In this document: in pieces, positions 5,760 through 6,946 of the stretch
Numbering within the stretch: position 1 is the first letter of the stretch
Layout: each line of letters begins with the position of its first letter
Source: Rubrobacter sp.
GTDB lineage: Bacteria; Actinomycetota; Rubrobacteria; Rubrobacterales; Rubrobacteraceae
Reading direction: 5' to 3'
Length of the DNA stretch: 6,946 nucleotides
Assembly: GCA_020253895.1 (NCBI GenBank)
Contig: JADDKG010000322.1
Coordinates: 1 to 6,946, forward strand
The notes under the pieces: model-generated
The model's input: the letters and a program-made list of their open reading frames with translations, nothing else
Database searches by the model: none
Told to the model about the DNA's origin: nothing
Position numbers and translations under genes: made by a program

Positions 5760-6749
5760 CTAGTCAAGCGGGAGGCGGTCGAGAACCTCCGGGTTGACCG
5801 GGCTCGGGGGCCGGCGGCCGGAGAGGACGGCGAGGAGGTTCTCGGCGGCGAGCGCCGCCATCCTGTTGCGGGTCTCGATCGATGCGCTGCCGATGTGGGG
5901 GGCGAGGACGGCGTTCTCCAGCTCCAGCAGCTTCGGGTGGATCTGGGGCTCCCTCTCGTAGACGTCGAGCCCGGCGGCAAAGATCCGTCTTTCAGCCAGG
6001 GCGTCCGCCAGCGCCGCTTCGTCTACGACGGATCCGCGGGCGGTGTTCACCAGCACGGCGGTGGGCTTCATGAGGGAGAGCTCGCGCTCCCCTATCAGGT
6101 GGTGGGTCTGCGGGGTGAGGGGGACGTGCAGGGAGACGAAGTCGCTCCCGCGCAGCAGCTCCTCCAGCCCCACCCTGCGGGCCCCCAGCTCGCGCTCGGC
6201 GTCCTCCTTGCGGGAGCGGGAGGTGTAGAGGATCCTCATGCCGAACCCCAGCGCCCGCCGGGCCACCGCCCGGCCTATCCGCCCGAGGCCAACTATCCCG
6301 AGCGTCTTCCCCCACACGTCGGGGCCCGTCAGCTGCTCCGGCCCCCAGCCGCCCCACCGGCCCGAGCGGACCAGGCGCTCTGCCTCCCCCAGCCGCCGGG
6401 CGGCGGCCATGAGCAGCATAAAGGCCGTGTCCGCCGTGGTCTCGTCCAGGACACCGGGGGTGTTGGTGACCACCACGCCCCGGGCGGTCGCGGCCGCCAC
6501 GTCCACGTTGTCGTAGCCCACCGCCATGTTGGCGACGACCTTCAGCCGCTCCCCCGCGGCGTCGAGCACCTCCGCGTCGATCCTCTCGGTGACCGTGGAG
6601 AGGATCCCGGAGGCCCCGCGCACGGCTGCGAGGAGCTTCTCGCGGGGAGGGGGGTCCTCACCCAGCACCACCACCTGCAGCGGATCCCCGAGGGGGACGA
6701 GCCCGGCCTCGGGGATCCTGCGGGTTACCACGACCCGGTGTTGCGCCAT
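5760..6749 (-). CDS. D-isomer-specific 2-hydroxyacid dehydrogenase, glyoxylate/hydroxypyruvate reductase type
   Basis: This cytosolic oxidoreductase interconverts a 2-oxo acid and a D-2-hydroxy acid; closest in style to the GyaR/GRHPR group, which reduces glyoxylate to glycolate and hydroxypyruvate to D-glycerate. The 329-residue protein is full length. It shows an N-terminal catalytic half with [11 protein letters not shown] (residues 74-84) and [13 protein letters not shown] (95-107), then the nucleotide-binding motif [10 protein letters not shown] (154-163), [13 protein letters not shown] (208-220), [10 protein letters not shown] with catalytic Arg238, YEREP with Glu267, and PHIGSAS with His285. 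After the second strand of the fold the sequence is YTSRSRK rather than an Asp, which suggests NADP(H) use. The ATG at 6749 follows the aconitase stop by one base (TGAGATG), so translation is probably coupled. A phosphoglycerate dehydrogenase (SerA) is less likely because no regulatory C-terminal domain is present. The exact substrate is not decided by the motifs. Confidence 0.9.
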   Translation of the reverse strand: MAQHRVVVTRRIPEAGLVPLGDPLQVVVLGEDPPPREKLLAAVRGASGILSTVTERIDAEVLDAAGERLKVVANMAVGYDNVDVAAATARGVVVTNTPGVLDETTADTAFMLLMAAARRLGEAERLVRSGRWGGWGPEQLTGPDVWGKTLGIVGLGRIGRAVARRALGFGMRILYTSRSRKEDAERELGARRVGLEELLRGSDFVSLHVPLTPQTHHLIGERELSLMKPTAVLVNTARGSVVDEAALADALAERRIFAAGLDVYEREPQIHPKLLELENAVLAPHIGSASIETRNRMAALAAENLLAVLSGRRPPSPVNPEVLDRLPLD

Positions 6750-6750
6750 C

Positions 6751-6946
6751 TCAGGCGGAGGGGCCTTCCTTCAGGAGCTGGCGCAGCACCGTTTGCAGGA
6801 TGCCGCCGTTTCTCAGGTACTCCACCTCGACCGGCGAGTCCACCCGGGCCCGGACCCCGAACTCTTTCGTCCGCCCATCGTCCGAGGTGGCCCGGACGGT
6901 GAGCTCCTTTCCCGGGAAGATGTCCTCGAGCCCCAGGATGTCGTAG
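6751..6946 (-). CDS. acnA: Aconitate hydratase, C-terminal end (5' part beyond window)
   Basis: The last 64 codons of a minus-strand frame enter from the right edge and end in TGA. The peptide reads [20 protein letters not shown] and later [20 protein letters not shown], the standard end of the AcnA/IRP-type aconitase swivel domain. Aconitase isomerises citrate and isocitrate in the TCA and glyoxylate cycles using a [4Fe-4S] cluster; the cluster cysteines lie in the part not shown. The stop is one base from the start of the 2-hydroxyacid dehydrogenase, so the two genes form a transcription unit. AcnA-type rather than AcnB-type is judged from the [10 protein letters not shown] ending. Confidence 0.93.
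   Translation of the reverse strand, partial: YDILGLEDIFPGKELTVRATSDDGRTKEFGVRARVDSPVEVEYLRNGGILQTVLRQLLKEGPSA

Noticed and set aside
5733..6902. Plus-strand 389-codon open frame opposite the 2-hydroxyacid dehydrogenase.
   Set aside because: It lies entirely antisense to a dehydrogenase with all catalytic motifs in place, and its translation is low-complexity.
1..6946. Search by eye for CRISPR arrays, transposase genes, tRNA or rRNA, and phage or toxin-antitoxin genes.
   Set aside because: No regularly spaced repeats, insertion-sequence ends, tRNA-like cloverleaf or relevant protein motif was found; nearly all sequence is accounted for by ordinary metabolic genes.

Overview
This 6.9 kb window is very GC-rich and every recognisable gene lies on the minus strand, so the biological reading order runs from the right edge to the left. 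Gene content (an actinobacterial-type CobN and cobalamin riboswitch, GC-saturated third codon positions, TTG and GTG starts with strong AGGAGG ribosome sites) suggests a high-GC, possibly thermophilic actinomycete-related bacterium of the Rubrobacter type. That assignment is an inference from style and was not checked by any search.

Right part (6946 to about 4067), central carbon metabolism and its regulation: the C-terminal end of aconitase runs off the edge. One base later starts a D-isomer-specific 2-hydroxyacid dehydrogenase of the glyoxylate/hydroxypyruvate reductase type. A 150-bp, comparatively AT-rich intergenic region follows, with two inverted repeats, one of which resembles operators of the HutC/NagR/DasR branch of GntR regulators. 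Next come a GntR/HutC-family repressor with a UTRA ligand domain and, 25 bp later, a classical short-chain dehydrogenase, probably in the same operon.

Left part (about 4066 to 1), a cobalamin module: a well-conserved cobalamin (AdoCbl) riboswitch sits immediately after the dehydrogenase stop codon. It precedes a four-gene operon: cbtB (small His-tailed membrane protein), cbtA (multi-pass membrane partner), cobQ (cobyric acid synthase) and cobN (large cobaltochelatase subunit, cut by the left edge). The last three are coupled by an 11-bp gap, a 4-bp overlap and a 20-bp overlap. The logic is coherent: when adenosylcobalamin is scarce the switch allows expression of the presumed cobalt uptake pair, the chelatase subunit that inserts cobalt into the corrin ring, and the amidase that finishes the ring side chains.

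I see no mobile element, CRISPR array, tRNA or rRNA, and no convincing new system. The parts that best repay a second look are the riboswitch expression platform, whose P1 strand has an alternative partner just before the cbtB ribosome site; the lack of promoter space before that riboswitch; and the candidate operators in front of the gntR gene. The many long open frames on the plus strand are shadows of the GC-rich minus-strand genes.
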